Below, in pieces: positions 41,065-52,049 of a stretch of 64,000 bases of DNA. Location: positions 1 through 64,000 of the forward strand of contig CACNUQ010000001.1 of assembly GCA_902623685.1 (NCBI GenBank). Reading direction: 5' to 3'. This DNA comes from an uncultured SAR86 cluster bacterium. Lineage in GTDB: Bacteria > Pseudomonadota > Gammaproteobacteria > Magnimaribacterales > D2472. The notes under the pieces are model-generated. The model did not search any database. It saw nothing but the letters and a program-made list of their open reading frames with translations, and was not told the origin of the DNA. The position numbers and the translations under genes were made by a program. Positions within the stretch are counted from its first letter, which is position 1. The number at the start of each line of letters is the position of its first letter.

Positions 41065-41844
41065 ATGACCACACTCATTAAACCAGCAGCAACAGTTATT
41101 TTAATGCGTGAAGCAGATGAAAGTGGTTTTGAAATATTTATGGTCAAGAGAAGTAGTAGATCTTCATTTGGTAGTTTATATGTTTTCCCTGGAGGCAAAT
41201 TAGATCCTGAGGATGCCGAAAGAGACTTATATTCGTACTGTGAAGGCATGGATGATAAGGAGGCTTCGGCAAGACTTGGCATTCAAAATGATGGCCTATC
41301 TTATTGGATTGCTTGCATAAGAGAGTGCTTTGAAGAGGTTGGAGTATTACTTACAAACCCAGACGACCCATTAATACAAGACAATGATAAATTGAGCAGT
41401 TTAAGAAAAAAATTGAATGACAAAGAAATTTCTTTTAAAGATATATGTGTATCTGAGTCATTAAGATTAAGGACTAAAAACATTGTGCCATGTGCACATT
41501 GGATTACTCCTGCTGTTGAACCGAAAAGATTTGATACAAGATTCTTTCTTGCCAAAGTAAATGCTAGACAACTAGCCTGCCATGATGGTTTTGAGTTAAC
41601 TGAGAGCTTTTGGATCAAACCTAAAGATGCCCTTGTAAAATTGAAAGATGGGAATATGAACATGATTCTTCCCACAATTAGCAATATTGAACAGTTGGCT
41701 GAATTTTCTAACAGTGATGCAGCCTTCAATTATTATGAGAGTTTAGGTAATAATGCAATTCAACCAATACTCCCAAAATTTATAAAACAAGATGGCAAGT
41801 GGGTCGGTTTTCTTCCAGGAGAAAAGGGATATGATGATGTCTAA
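41065..41844 (+). CDS. NUDIX hydrolase (NUDT19-like)
   Basis: FMVKRSSRSSFGSLYVFPGGKLDPED, IRECFEEVGVLL. Confidence 0.88.
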   Translation: MTTLIKPAATVILMREADESGFEIFMVKRSSRSSFGSLYVFPGGKLDPEDAERDLYSYCEGMDDKEASARLGIQNDGLSYWIACIRECFEEVGVLLTNPDDPLIQDNDKLSSLRKKLNDKEISFKDICVSESLRLRTKNIVPCAHWITPAVEPKRFDTRFFLAKVNARQLACHDGFELTESFWIKPKDALVKLKDGNMNMILPTISNIEQLAEFSNSDAAFNYYESLGNNAIQPILPKFIKQDGKWVGFLPGEKGYDDV

Positions 41845-42649
41845 AGAATTCATTCAACGAGTTACAGCACCAAATGGTAGTGTATTTACCGGCTCCGGAA
41901 CAAACAGTTATCTTATTGGTTTAGAGGATATAACTCTAGTAGATCCAGGCCCAATAATTGATGAACACATAGAAAAATTAATAAAGCTTGGTGATGGTAA
42001 AATCAAACGTATCCTAGTCACACATACTCATCGCGATCATTCACCTGCAGCTAAAGTCCTGGGAGAAATTTTAAATGTTCCCCTAATGGGTAGATTGGTT
42101 AAAAAAGATGATTCACTGCAAGACAAAACATTTAAGCCTGATCGTTTTCTTGGACATGGAGACCTAATTGAAACAGAAGAATGTATCATTGAAGCAATAC
42201 ATACTCCAGGTCATGCTTCAAATCATTTATGCTTTTTGATTCAAGAGGAAAGAGTCATGCTTACAGGAGACCATATTATGAATGGCTCTACTGTTGTCAT
42301 TGCTCATCCCGATGGATCCATGAAAGATTATTTGAAATCCTTAGAATTATTACGAAAATATAATTTTGATAAAATCTGGCCTGGACATGGAGATTCCCTT
42401 AAAGATCCAATGGCCGTGGTTGACTGGATCATAGATCATAGACTTCAAAGAGAAAAAAAAGTTATCTCTAAGTTAAAAACTTTTTCATCTGTTACGTCAG
42501 AGGATTTAGTAACAAGTGTCTATGATGATGTCGATCCTAAACTTCATCCTATTGCTGTTTGGAGTCTTGAAGCCCACTTATATAAACTTCTTGAAGATAA
42601 AGTGATTACTTTAGATACAAATCAAAAAATTTGGTCTTTTATTCAATAA
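41831..42649 (+). CDS. MBL-fold metallohydrolase (LACTB2-like)
   Basis: LVTHTHRDHSPAAKVLGE, TPGHASNHLCFLIQEERVMLTGDHIM; likely start MMMSKEF at 41831. Confidence 0.9.
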   Translation: MMMSKEFIQRVTAPNGSVFTGSGTNSYLIGLEDITLVDPGPIIDEHIEKLIKLGDGKIKRILVTHTHRDHSPAAKVLGEILNVPLMGRLVKKDDSLQDKTFKPDRFLGHGDLIETEECIIEAIHTPGHASNHLCFLIQEERVMLTGDHIMNGSTVVIAHPDGSMKDYLKSLELLRKYNFDKIWPGHGDSLKDPMAVVDWIIDHRLQREKKVISKLKTFSSVTSEDLVTSVYDDVDPKLHPIAVWSLEAHLYKLLEDKVITLDTNQKIWSFIQ

Positions 42650-42650
42650 C

Positions 42651-43013
42651 ATGTTTGCTTTTATCTTAGGTTGTTTATATTTAATTTCCGCATTGATCAT
42701 TCTATTTTTAGTAAAAGAGAAATTTAATATCTTTGGATTTATTTATAATCAAAATAATAAAAACTTTTTATTAATTTTTGATGTCCCTTTTTTACTCATT
42801 AGTTTTGCAGCAATCATTGAAACAGCTCATTGGTTTATTTTTGTTATATTTTTTATGCACGCACTTAACTCAATGACGCTTTTGCTTAAGCCTGAATTTT
42901 TTTATCAATCAAAAGGCGAGATGCAACTGATGGATGAAACCACTCTTAATAACTATTTAGTAATAATTTCTTCGGTGATTGGCTTAGGTTGTTTATTAGT
43001 TAGTTATTTTTAA
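42651..43013 (+). CDS. Hypothetical small integral membrane protein
   Basis: 120 aa with about four hydrophobic segments; coding context between MBL hydrolase and acs. Confidence 0.6.
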   Translation: MFAFILGCLYLISALIILFLVKEKFNIFGFIYNQNNKNFLLIFDVPFLLISFAAIIETAHWFIFVIFFMHALNSMTLLLKPEFFYQSKGEMQLMDETTLNNYLVIISSVIGLGCLLVSYF

Positions 43014-44936
43014 ATCGCGCTTATTTTTAATTAAATCATCTACCACACTTGGATCGGCGAGGGTGGATGTATCACCAAGATTATTAAATTCTCCCGAAGC
43101 AACTTTGCGTAAAATTCTTCTCATAATTTTCCCTGATCTTGTTTTTGGCAGCCCTGGTGCCCATTGAATAAGATCAGGTTTTGCAATTGGACTAATTTCT
43201 TTAGCGACAAAGTTTTGCAATTCACTTATTAAATTTTCATTCTCTTCCTCTCCAACCATGAGGGTTACATAAGCGTATATTCCTTGACCCTTTATAGGGT
43301 GCTCAAAGCCGACAATCGCTGCTTCAGCAACCTTTTCATGCAAAACCAAAGCGCTCTCTATTTCCGCGGTCCCTAGTCTGTGCCCAGAAACATTTAAAAC
43401 GTCATCAACTCGACCAGTAATCCAAAAATATCCATCTTCATCTCTCCTAGCACCATCACCGGTAAAATAGGCTCCGTCATAGGTCGAAAAATAAGTATCT
43501 ATCATTCTTTGATGGTCTCCATACACACTTCTAATTTGGCTAGGCCATGATTGGGTAATAATAAGATTTCCTGATTGAGCTCCTTCTAAAATATTTCCAT
43601 TTTCATCGACAAGCTCTGGCCTAACCCCAAAGAATGGTAAAGTTGCTGATCCTGGTTTAACTGGAGTAATGCCCGCTATTGGAGAAATCAGTACCGAGCC
43701 AGTTTCTGTTTGCCACCAGGTATCAATAATATGACAGTTCTCATTACCAACCACTTTAAAATACCACTCCCATGCCTCTGGATTGATTGGCTCACCAACT
43801 GTTCCTAGAATACGTAAGCTTTTTCTATTTGTTTTTAACACATGCTCATCTCCTTGAGCCATTAATGCTCTTAGAGCGGTTGGAGCTGTGTAAAAAATAG
43901 ATATTTCATGTTTCTCGCAAATCTCCCAAAACCTTGAGGGACTGGGATATGTTGGAATGCCTTCGAACATTAAACTCGTGGCGCTATTAGATAAAGGCCC
44001 ATAGATAATATATGTGTGACCAGTAATCCATCCAACATCTGCAGTACACCAATATTTATCCTCTCCTTTATATCCAAAAAGATATTTAAAACTTAAATGT
44101 GCTCCTAGTAAGTATCCTCCAGTAGTGTGCATTACACCTTTTGGTTTTCCTGTTGAGCCGGAGGTATACAATATAAATAATGGATCTTCAGAAGACATTG
44201 GTTCACAAGGGCACTCATTTGAAGCTTCAGCAAACATTTCATCATAATCTTTGTCTCTGCCTTCAACCCAATCAATATCACCTTTTGTTCGCTTTATAAT
44301 AAGACAATTTGTAACATCTGGACAATCTAATAACGCAGTATCAACGTTCATCTTGAGAGGTATTTTTTTTCCACCTCTTATCGCTTCATCTGAGGTGATC
44401 ACTATTCTGCAATCTGCGTCTAGAATTCTGTCCTTCAATGATTCTGGAGAAAAACCACCAAACACAACAGAGTGTATTGCGCCAATTCTTGCACAAGCGA
44501 GCATTGCATAGGCAGCCTCTGGAATCATTGGCATATATATGCAAATTCTTGATCCTTTTGAAGCTCCTAAATTTTTTAAAATGTTTCCAAATTTAGATAC
44601 ATTTTGATGTAACTCTTGATAACTAATTTCCTGTGATTCATTAGGATCATCTCCCTCCCAAATCAGCGCAGTTTTATTAGCATGTAACCCTAAATGCCTG
44701 TCAATACAATTATGAGCAACATTAATTTTGCCTTCTTCGAACCACTTTGAATCAACAAACTTCTCATTATGGACTCTTTTAAAAGGCTCTATCCAATCTA
44801 AGTTATCTAAAGCCTGGTTGTGAAAGAATGCTTGAGGATCTTCAATGGATTCTTGATACATCCCGTTATATTCCTCAAGGTCTTTTATGAAAGGATTTAC
44901 AATATTTTTAGGGGGTAGATATTTCTTTTGAGCCAC
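42996..44936 (-). CDS. acs: Acetyl-CoA synthetase
   Basis: [62 protein letters not shown]. Confidence 0.96.
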   Translation of the reverse strand: MAQKKYLPPKNIVNPFIKDLEEYNGMYQESIEDPQAFFHNQALDNLDWIEPFKRVHNEKFVDSKWFEEGKINVAHNCIDRHLGLHANKTALIWEGDDPNESQEISYQELHQNVSKFGNILKNLGASKGSRICIYMPMIPEAAYAMLACARIGAIHSVVFGGFSPESLKDRILDADCRIVITSDEAIRGGKKIPLKMNVDTALLDCPDVTNCLIIKRTKGDIDWVEGRDKDYDEMFAEASNECPCEPMSSEDPLFILYTSGSTGKPKGVMHTTGGYLLGAHLSFKYLFGYKGEDKYWCTADVGWITGHTYIIYGPLSNSATSLMFEGIPTYPSPSRFWEICEKHEISIFYTAPTALRALMAQGDEHVLKTNRKSLRILGTVGEPINPEAWEWYFKVVGNENCHIIDTWWQTETGSVLISPIAGITPVKPGSATLPFFGVRPELVDENGNILEGAQSGNLIITQSWPSQIRSVYGDHQRMIDTYFSTYDGAYFTGDGARRDEDGYFWITGRVDDVLNVSGHRLGTAEIESALVLHEKVAEAAIVGFEHPIKGQGIYAYVTLMVGEEENENLISELQNFVAKEISPIAKPDLIQWAPGLPKTRSGKIMRRILRKVASGEFNNLGDTSTLADPSVVDDLIKNKRDLKITN

Positions 44937-44951
44937 AAGAATGCCTAGCTT

Positions 44952-45617
44952 TTAAAATATTGATGGTTGAGGATTAATAAAATTTTTACCTCTAGGATCC
45001 GACATAATTTTATTAATAAGCATATCGTAGTCTGAGCCACCATCCTCAAGATCAATTTCTGAAGCATTTATAATTAACAGCGGAGCATTTTCAAAGTATA
45101 GAAAGAATTTTGAATAAGCATCATTTAATCTTTCCAAATAATCAACCGTAAGGAATTTTTCATCAGGATTGCCGCGTTTATTAATCCTCTCTAATAAAAC
45201 TTCCACAGGAGCTTGAAGATAAATTACTAAATCAGGCGATGGCGCATCTATCGTCAAATGCTCATAGACTTTGTCATAAAGACTCATTTCTTCCTCAGAA
45301 AGTGTAACCTCGGCAAATAATCTATCTTTTTGAATTAAAAAATCAGCAACACGCACAGGTTCAAATAATGATCTTTGCTTTAAATCCTCAATTTGCTGCA
45401 TACGTTGAAATAAAAAAAATAATTGAGTTGCAAGAGCAGATTGCTTTGGGTTTCTGTAAAAGTTTTTTAGAAAAGGATTTTCTGCAGGCTGTTCTAAAAA
45501 TACATCATAATTAAAAGTCTCAGCGATTTTGTGGGCAAGTGTAGTTTTACCGACGCCAATTGGTCCCTCAATTGCGATGTATTTTGGAAGTAGTGCTTCC
45601 TGTAAAGCTGGTTCCAT
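44952..45617 (-). CDS. Deoxynucleoside kinase
   Basis: KYIAIEGPIGVGKTTLAHKIAE, VYLQAPVEVLLERINKRGNPDE. Confidence 0.92.
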   Translation of the reverse strand: MEPALQEALLPKYIAIEGPIGVGKTTLAHKIAETFNYDVFLEQPAENPFLKNFYRNPKQSALATQLFFLFQRMQQIEDLKQRSLFEPVRVADFLIQKDRLFAEVTLSEEEMSLYDKVYEHLTIDAPSPDLVIYLQAPVEVLLERINKRGNPDEKFLTVDYLERLNDAYSKFFLYFENAPLLIINASEIDLEDGGSDYDMLINKIMSDPRGKNFINPQPSIF

Positions 45618-45643
45618 AAGGTTTTAATTTTGTTTAGTAAAGA

Positions 45644-46924
45644 TTAGCTTAACTCTTTCAAGAAACCAAACTTTTTCTCAACCGGACCGTTTCTTGATTC
45701 CCTCAATTTTTTCAGTAATTCAATTTTTACCGGTCGATTAACCTTTTGAAACTGAGTCCACCAATTTCCTATACCTTGATTATCTTCTGAAGCTTCTTCT
45801 CTTAAAAGCAGAAAGTCATATGCCGCTCTAAAACGGGGATGATTAAGAACCTTATAGGGCTGATGACCAAGACGAGTCTCAAGCTTTAATTGCAGCGACC
45901 AAATATCTTTAATGTATCCATGAAATTTTCTAGGGACAGCAGTAAGTTCTTGTTGCTCTCGAATAGTTCTATCCATGCTTCGAAAAAATTTTCTTAGGTT
46001 GAGGCCTCCATTTTCCTTTGACACATCTATAAGCCTTGGCCATAGCAACGCAGCAATAAGAAAACCGGGAGTGACAGACTTTGATGCCTTTAACCTATTG
46101 TCGGTATTAATTAACGCAGCATGTTGCAATTTTAGGCCAAATGAATGTTCGTTATATGTTTCCGAATTAATTAAATATTTTATAACCCCGAATGAATTCA
46201 GTTTTTTAAAATTATCAATTGCATGTTTTGTAAGAAAAATTTTACAAAACTCATCAAACATTCTTGCATTTGAGATATTTCCGAGCAAATGCCCCTTATC
46301 GTATATTGCCTTTTTAACATCACTTGAAATTTTAAAATTTAATTTCGAGCTAAATCGGATTACACGCAAACTCCTCACTGGATCTTCTTCAAACCTCAGC
46401 TGTGGATCACCTATGGAGACAAGCAATTTTTTTTGTATGTGATGAAGTCCATTATGAAAATCATGTAAAAGATTTTGCAGAGGATCAAAATAAAGCGCAT
46501 TAATGGAAAAGTCTCTCCTTATGCAATCTTCTTCCAAGGTTCCCCAAACATTATCTCTTAAAATTTTTCCTTCTGAGTCCTTCAAAACCTCAGAGGCATT
46601 TTCATTTCTAGAGATGTTTGCTCTGAATGTAGAAACCTCAATTAATTCATTTCTACTAAACACATGCACCAGGCGAAACCTTTTACCAATTATTCTTGAT
46701 GATCTAAAAATTTTTCTAACTTCTTCAGGAGTAGCATTGGTTGAAACATCAAAGTCTTTTGGTTTAATTCCCGCTAATAAATCTCTTACACAACCTCCTA
46801 CTAGATAGGCTTGAAACCCAGATTTTTTTAATTTCTTAATGATTTCAATCGAAAGAGGGCTAAATTTACTTTCCTTTAGGACCTTTGGGGTTTTTATCTT
46901 AGATTGCTTATTTGTTTTATTCAA
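45644..46924 (-). CDS. pcnB: Poly(A) polymerase I
   Basis: AYLVGGCVRDLLAGIKPKDFDVSTNATPEEVRKIFR, RRDFSINALYFDP, RFEEDPVRSLRVIRF. Confidence 0.94.
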   Translation of the reverse strand: MNKTNKQSKIKTPKVLKESKFSPLSIEIIKKLKKSGFQAYLVGGCVRDLLAGIKPKDFDVSTNATPEEVRKIFRSSRIIGKRFRLVHVFSRNELIEVSTFRANISRNENASEVLKDSEGKILRDNVWGTLEEDCIRRDFSINALYFDPLQNLLHDFHNGLHHIQKKLLVSIGDPQLRFEEDPVRSLRVIRFSSKLNFKISSDVKKAIYDKGHLLGNISNARMFDEFCKIFLTKHAIDNFKKLNSFGVIKYLINSETYNEHSFGLKLQHAALINTDNRLKASKSVTPGFLIAALLWPRLIDVSKENGGLNLRKFFRSMDRTIREQQELTAVPRKFHGYIKDIWSLQLKLETRLGHQPYKVLNHPRFRAAYDFLLLREEASEDNQGIGNWWTQFQKVNRPVKIELLKKLRESRNGPVEKKFGFLKELS

Positions 46925-46956
46925 AAGCTTAAAAAAGTATCTTTTGAGCAGTTATT

Positions 46957-47565
46957 TTAACCACCAAGTTGCTTTTCTTTAATTTCATCAAGCGTTTTGC
47001 AGTCGATGCAGTGAGTAGCGGTTGGACGAGCTTCAAGTCTTTTCACTCCTATTTCTATTCCGCAAGCATAACAGTATCCATAGTCATCTTGTTTAATTTG
47101 TTCAAGAGATGCTGCAATTTTGTTAATAAGCTTTCTTTCCCTATCTCTTGTTCGAAGCTCAAAAGCAAACTCTTCTTCTTGTGATGCTCTGTCGATGGGA
47201 TCTGCATATGATTCACCTTTATTTTTAAGATGATCAAAAGTTTTTTGCATTTCTTCTTTTAAATGTTCGCGCCAATCAATCAAAACTGCATTAAAGTGTT
47301 TTTTCATAGCAGCACTCATGTACTTTTCACCTTTACGGCCTTTATAAGAAGAGATTGGAGAGGTTCTCTTTTTAGCAGTAGACTTCTTTACCGTAGTTTT
47401 TTTAGTTGAATTCCTCTTCGCTGGTGACTTCTTAACTTGAGCTTTCTTATTTTTAACAGAAGTTTTTTTAGAAGCTATTTTTTTAGTAGAAGACTTTTTT
47501 AATTTAGTTTTCTTAGAGGTTGTTTTCTTAGCAGTAGTTTTTTTTGTATCCGCTTTTTTTGGCAT
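46957..47565 (-). CDS. dksA: RNA polymerase-binding transcription factor DksA with long Lys-rich N-terminal extension
   Basis: Core YADPIDRASQEEEFAFELRTRDRERKLINKI (DxxDxA tip), zinc finger CYACG…CIDC; preceded by about 75 aa KKTTAKKTTSKK-type sequence. Confidence 0.93.
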   Translation of the reverse strand: MPKKADTKKTTAKKTTSKKTKLKKSSTKKIASKKTSVKNKKAQVKKSPAKRNSTKKTTVKKSTAKKRTSPISSYKGRKGEKYMSAAMKKHFNAVLIDWREHLKEEMQKTFDHLKNKGESYADPIDRASQEEEFAFELRTRDRERKLINKIAASLEQIKQDDYGYCYACGIEIGVKRLEARPTATHCIDCKTLDEIKEKQLGG

Positions 47566-47621
47566 ATTTATGTAAATAAATTTTTTAGGCGCAAGAAATT
47601 ATCAGAAAGCGGGCGAATAAG

Positions 47622-48626
47622 CTAGCTTTTTTTATAATTATTTAATACTTCTTGATAAGATTCTTGACTTAGTCTAGGCCCAAAAGTTTCTACAACTTTT
47701 GAAGCTCCATAATTTGCAAACTCAGCGCAAGACTTCAAGTCTTGATCTTGAAGTAATGCATACAAGAAGCTACCAGCAAACATATCTCCTGCACCATTAG
47801 TATCGACAGGAGTAATGTTAAATTGCGGAGACTTTATAATCTCCTCTTTTGTAATTACGACACTACCTTTTTCACCCAAAGTAATTATTGAGGTATAGGG
47901 TTTATCTTGCAGTTTTGAAAATGTTTTATCAATATCTTCTTCTTCCACAAAGGCCTTTGCTTCATCATCATTACCAAAAATGTAGTCTAAGCCATATGAC
48001 TCTAATTCTTTAAATTTGTCTTTAAAACCCATGACAATTCCTGGATCAGATAATGATAATGCTATTTTTACACTAGGAAAATCTTTTAGGTGATCAAGCG
48101 CCTTTAAAGTTACTTTATAGTTATCTTGACTTGTTACCATGTATCCTTCGATATAAAAGATTTTTGAATTTGCAATCTGCTCTAAATCAAGATCATTTTC
48201 GTCCATTAAGGAACTCACATTTAATGCAGTGGTCATTGTCCTTTTGGCATCTGGTGTAACAAGAATTAGGCATTTTCCGGAGGGAATAGAGCTTGCAGAG
48301 GACATGTTCCCTTTATGGCCAATTCCAGCTTCTTTGATACTTTCAAGATATCTTATGCCGTCTTGGTCATCGGCAACTTTGCAGGTGTGAAAACATTTTG
48401 CACCAAAACTTGATGCAGCAACAAGACTATTAGTTGCTGATCCCCCACAGTCAGATACTGTTTCTGCTCCAGAAGCAATCAGTCTATCTATTATTGGTGC
48501 GTGTTCTTCAGCACTGGATAGAGTCATTTGGTCTATTTCTAAGCCGAGCTCAGAGATAAGACTATGTTCTACTTTAAACACAGTATCAACAAGAGCGTTT
48601 CCAATAGCACTAATATCATTTTTCAT
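47622..48626 (-). CDS. PfkB family carbohydrate kinase (adenosine kinase-like)
   Basis: DCGGSATNSLVAASSFGAKC, TPVDTNGAGDMFAGSFLYAL. Confidence 0.9.
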   Translation of the reverse strand: MKNDISAIGNALVDTVFKVEHSLISELGLEIDQMTLSSAEEHAPIIDRLIASGAETVSDCGGSATNSLVAASSFGAKCFHTCKVADDQDGIRYLESIKEAGIGHKGNMSSASSIPSGKCLILVTPDAKRTMTTALNVSSLMDENDLDLEQIANSKIFYIEGYMVTSQDNYKVTLKALDHLKDFPSVKIALSLSDPGIVMGFKDKFKELESYGLDYIFGNDDEAKAFVEEEDIDKTFSKLQDKPYTSIITLGEKGSVVITKEEIIKSPQFNITPVDTNGAGDMFAGSFLYALLQDQDLKSCAEFANYGASKVVETFGPRLSQESYQEVLNNYKKS

Positions 48627-48628
48627 TT

Positions 48629-49912
48629 TTATAGTTCCTTAATTGCTTTTTCAATCTTACTTTTAGTTTGATCAATTATAGCCTGATCATGAGTTGAAGA
48701 TATAAAACCGGCTTCAAATTTAGATGGAGCAAAGTATATTCCCTGATTTAATGATGCATTGAAAAATTTTTTGAACATTACATCATCAGTTTCTAAAACA
48801 TCTTGATAATTTTTTGGGAAATTTTCACTTAAGAAAAAACCAAACATGCCACCTATAGAAGATGTTGAAAATGGTATTCCTTTATCATTCATTAGATTTT
48901 TTGTGTGCAACATTATTTCTGATGAAGCAAGTTCTAATGCATCAAAAGGATTTTCTTTGATTAATGCATTAAGTAAAGCTATTCCAGCACTCATTGCCAA
49001 TGGATTTCCAGATAATGTACCTGCTTGATATATAGGCCCTATTGGAGCAAGTTGATTCATGATAGATTCTTTCCCCCCAAAAGATCCAACAGGCAGCCCC
49101 CCACCTATTACTTTGCCAAGAGCTGTTAGATCAGGTTCAATTTTATATAGAGATTGAGCACCTCCAAGGGCTACTCTAAAACCAGACATTACTTCATCAA
49201 AAATAAGGAGAGAATCAAATTTATTGCATAATTTTCGTAAAGCTAAAAGAAATTCTTGCTCTCCAGGAATGAAGCCCATATTGCCAGCAATAGGCTCGAC
49301 AATAATTGCAGCTAAATCTTCACCAATTTTATTTGCAATTTCTATTACAGATTCCGCGTCATTATAATCACAACTGTATGTAAGCGCTGCTAACTCTTTG
49401 GGTATCCCAGGGGAATCTGGTAAACCAAAAGTAGAAACACCAGAACCAGCTTTAACAAGCAAAGAATCAACATGTCCATGATAGCAACCAGTAAATTTTA
49501 TAATCTTATTTCTGCCTGTGAAGCCTCTAGCCAGTCTAATGCAACTCATTGTTGCTTCAGTTCCAGAATTAACCATTCTTATTTTTTCCATAGATGGAAC
49601 TTGGCTCTTAATTATTCTTGCCAGCTCACTTTCAAGACTTGTTGGAGCGCCGTAGCTTGTTCCAAGCTCAAGCTGAGCTTTTATAGCATTTAATACAACT
49701 GGATTTGAATGTCCAAGTATCATAGGACCCCAGGATCCAATGAAATCTATGTATTGATTATCATCCTCATCAATTAAAGTTGGACCTTTGGCAGACTTAA
49801 AAAAAACAGGCTTCCCGTCAACATTTTTAAATGCTCTCACTGGTGAATTTACACCACCTGGCATTAGTGTCTGAGCTTGCTCAAAGAGAGATTCTGATTT
49901 ATTTCTTTTCAA
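48629..49912 (-). CDS. hemL: Glutamate-1-semialdehyde 2,1-aminomutase
   Basis: SLFEQAQTLMPGGVNSPVRAF, KFTGCYHGHVDSLLVKAGSG, FDEVMSGFRVA, ALGKVIGGGLPVG. Confidence 0.96.
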   Translation of the reverse strand: MKRNKSESLFEQAQTLMPGGVNSPVRAFKNVDGKPVFFKSAKGPTLIDEDDNQYIDFIGSWGPMILGHSNPVVLNAIKAQLELGTSYGAPTSLESELARIIKSQVPSMEKIRMVNSGTEATMSCIRLARGFTGRNKIIKFTGCYHGHVDSLLVKAGSGVSTFGLPDSPGIPKELAALTYSCDYNDAESVIEIANKIGEDLAAIIVEPIAGNMGFIPGEQEFLLALRKLCNKFDSLLIFDEVMSGFRVALGGAQSLYKIEPDLTALGKVIGGGLPVGSFGGKESIMNQLAPIGPIYQAGTLSGNPLAMSAGIALLNALIKENPFDALELASSEIMLHTKNLMNDKGIPFSTSSIGGMFGFFLSENFPKNYQDVLETDDVMFKKFFNASLNQGIYFAPSKFEAGFISSTHDQAIIDQTKSKIEKAIKEL

Positions 49913-49987
49913 AGGTATTTCTTTTAAAACTAATTAATATTTAATCTTTTATTTTTTACATAAATGTGCGCGTGAATGATATCAAAT

Positions 49988-50527
49988 TTATTGAGAGATT
50001 TTTCTTATTTCATGCGCAAATTCCTCAACTTTCTCCCAATCTGTAAATTCATAAGTTTTAGATATATCTGTAGGTCCATTTGTAATCCACATGATTAGTC
50101 TGATCATATGTTTATCGATAAATCGATATTTTGGATAATCTACTTTGCCAGCAAAAACTGCTAATTTTCTTGGAGTCCAATTTGAAAGTGTTAAAAATTT
50201 TTTAATGTAAGGATTAGTTTCAGGTGTATTTTTTTCGGGTTTTCTTGCTACTACGTTGACACTAAAAAATGCATTACTTGAACTCTCCAAGAAATCAATA
50301 TTATTTCTTATGAAATCATACACATCCTTAGAGTGTTTTCCATATCTTATACTTGCCCCAACAATAACATGTTCAAAACTTTTATTAAGAACTTCAAAAT
50401 TCTCCTTTATGTTTTGTATTGTTTGCAAATCAACTTCAAAAGAATCATCCAAGACATTTTTTATTTTTTCACATATCAATTTTGTTTGCCCATCAGTAGT
50501 TGAGTATGCAATAAGTATTCTTTTCAT
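49988..50527 (-). CDS. hemG: Flavodoxin-like protoporphyrinogen IX dehydrogenase
   Basis: ILIAYSTTDGQTKLICEKI; GASIRYGKHSKDVYDFI; WITNGPTD near C-terminus. Confidence 0.85.
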   Translation of the reverse strand: MKRILIAYSTTDGQTKLICEKIKNVLDDSFEVDLQTIQNIKENFEVLNKSFEHVIVGASIRYGKHSKDVYDFIRNNIDFLESSSNAFFSVNVVARKPEKNTPETNPYIKKFLTLSNWTPRKLAVFAGKVDYPKYRFIDKHMIRLIMWITNGPTDISKTYEFTDWEKVEEFAHEIRKISQ

Positions 50528-50605
50528 AATAAATATTTAAAATATTTTAACTTCTATCTACTAATCTTGAAAAAATAATTATGAATCCTATAGAATAAAG
50601 ACCAT

Positions 50606-50941
50606 ATGAATATTGAATCAACATCCATTACCGTTAGTTCTAATGCAATTAAGCGGATTCAAGGGCTTTTGCCTGACCAACAATCAAACTTTTTCAGAGT
50701 TTATGTAACTGGAGGAGGCTGCTCTGGGTTTCAGTATGGCTTTAAGTTTGATGATAATCCAGCAGGAGATGACGATATTTTAGATTTTGAAGGGTTCACT
50801 ATTTTACTAGACTCGCTTTCTTATCCATATCTTTATGGCGCAACTTTAGATTATGTAGAGGACCTTTCTGGTTCGAAATTTCTAATTACTAATCCCAATG
50901 CCAAAACTACATGCGGATGTGGCGAGTCATTTACTGTATAG
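50606..50941 (+). CDS. erpA: Iron-sulfur cluster insertion protein ErpA
   Basis: [35 protein letters not shown]. Confidence 0.93.
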   Translation: MNIESTSITVSSNAIKRIQGLLPDQQSNFFRVYVTGGGCSGFQYGFKFDDNPAGDDDILDFEGFTILLDSLSYPYLYGATLDYVEDLSGSKFLITNPNAKTTCGCGESFTV

Positions 50942-52049
50942 ATCTTGTAATTTTTCCAAGCAGTCCCTTTTTCTCTTTTACGTAAAGTTGATTTTTGTAA
51001 AATCGTTGACTAGCCATCCATCCAAAAGCCATGGCTTCAATTGCTTGAGGATCTAATCCAAACTTGCTACTGGACACAAGACCAATTTTTGTAAGTTTTT
51101 TAATTGAATTAATTAAAAATCTATTTTTAATTCCACCACCACAGATGATCGCCTGCTCAGGTAATTTATTTTGTGCATGAAGAGAATTTGCTATGCTAAT
51201 TGCAGTTAACTCAGTTAATGTAGCCAAAATATCATTAGGAGATTTTTTTAATAACTCTTTTGGAATAAATTTGATATTAAATACTTCTTTGCCAGTAGAC
51301 TTTGGATGCCTTTTTTTGAAGAAGGGATGACTCAGCATTTTTTTTAATGCGTGATGATGAACTTTTCCATTTTTGGCAAGATCACCATTTTTATCATAGG
51401 GAAGATTAAGAAAAGTTTGACAATAAGCATCCATCAAAGCGTTTCCAGGTCCACAGTCAGATCCATAAAAACTTTTTTTTCCATCAAGGAAGGTAAAATT
51501 CGATATTCCGCCAATGTTTAATATAAACAGCGATGAATTTTTTCTAGCAAATATTTTTTGATGAAATTCTGGAACAAGCGGAGCACCTTCTCCACCAAGA
51601 TTTATGTGATCATTTCTAAAATCACTCACAACATCTAAACGACATTCCATAGACACTATTTTTGGGTCACCGGCTTGAATTGAAAATGGATATTTATGCT
51701 TAGGCGCATGAAACAGTGTCTGTCCGGACAAACCAATTGCCAAAATTTGATTTTTATTTATTTTGTTTTTTACAAGAAACCTATTTATAGATTTGCCAAA
51801 TGCAATACCTATTTTTTTATCTAGTTCAATATATTTATTTAGGCTTAATTTCTGATGTTGGATTACATTTGAAATATCTTTCCTTAAGCTATTAGGGTAT
51901 TTGTAGGAACCAAAATTTAATAATTCTATTTGTTTATTGGTAATACTTACTGAACAAATATCAATTCCATCGTGACTAGTACCACTCATTGTGCCAATAA
52001 AAATTTTACCGGAATAGCTTTTCATTAGGATCTTTAGATAATAACTCAT
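50931..52049 (-). CDS. anmK: Anhydro-N-acetylmuramic acid kinase
   Basis: [53 protein letters not shown]. Confidence 0.94.
   Translation of the reverse strand: MSYYLKILMKSYSGKIFIGTMSGTSHDGIDICSVSITNKQIELLNFGSYKYPNSLRKDISNVIQHQKLSLNKYIELDKKIGIAFGKSINRFLVKNKINKNQILAIGLSGQTLFHAPKHKYPFSIQAGDPKIVSMECRLDVVSDFRNDHINLGGEGAPLVPEFHQKIFARKNSSLFILNIGGISNFTFLDGKKSFYGSDCGPGNALMDAYCQTFLNLPYDKNGDLAKNGKVHHHALKKMLSHPFFKKRHPKSTGKEVFNIKFIPKELLKKSPNDILATLTELTAISIANSLHAQNKLPEQAIICGGGIKNRFLINSIKKLTKIGLVSSSKFGLDPQAIEAMAFGWMASQRFYKNQLYVKEKKGLLGKITRSIQ

Noticed and set aside
41301-41729. 142-aa minus-strand ORF
   Set aside because: Antisense to the NUDIX hydrolase gene, which has clear NUDIX motifs.
45975-46442. 155-aa plus-strand ORF
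   Set aside because: Antisense to pcnB; no motif support.
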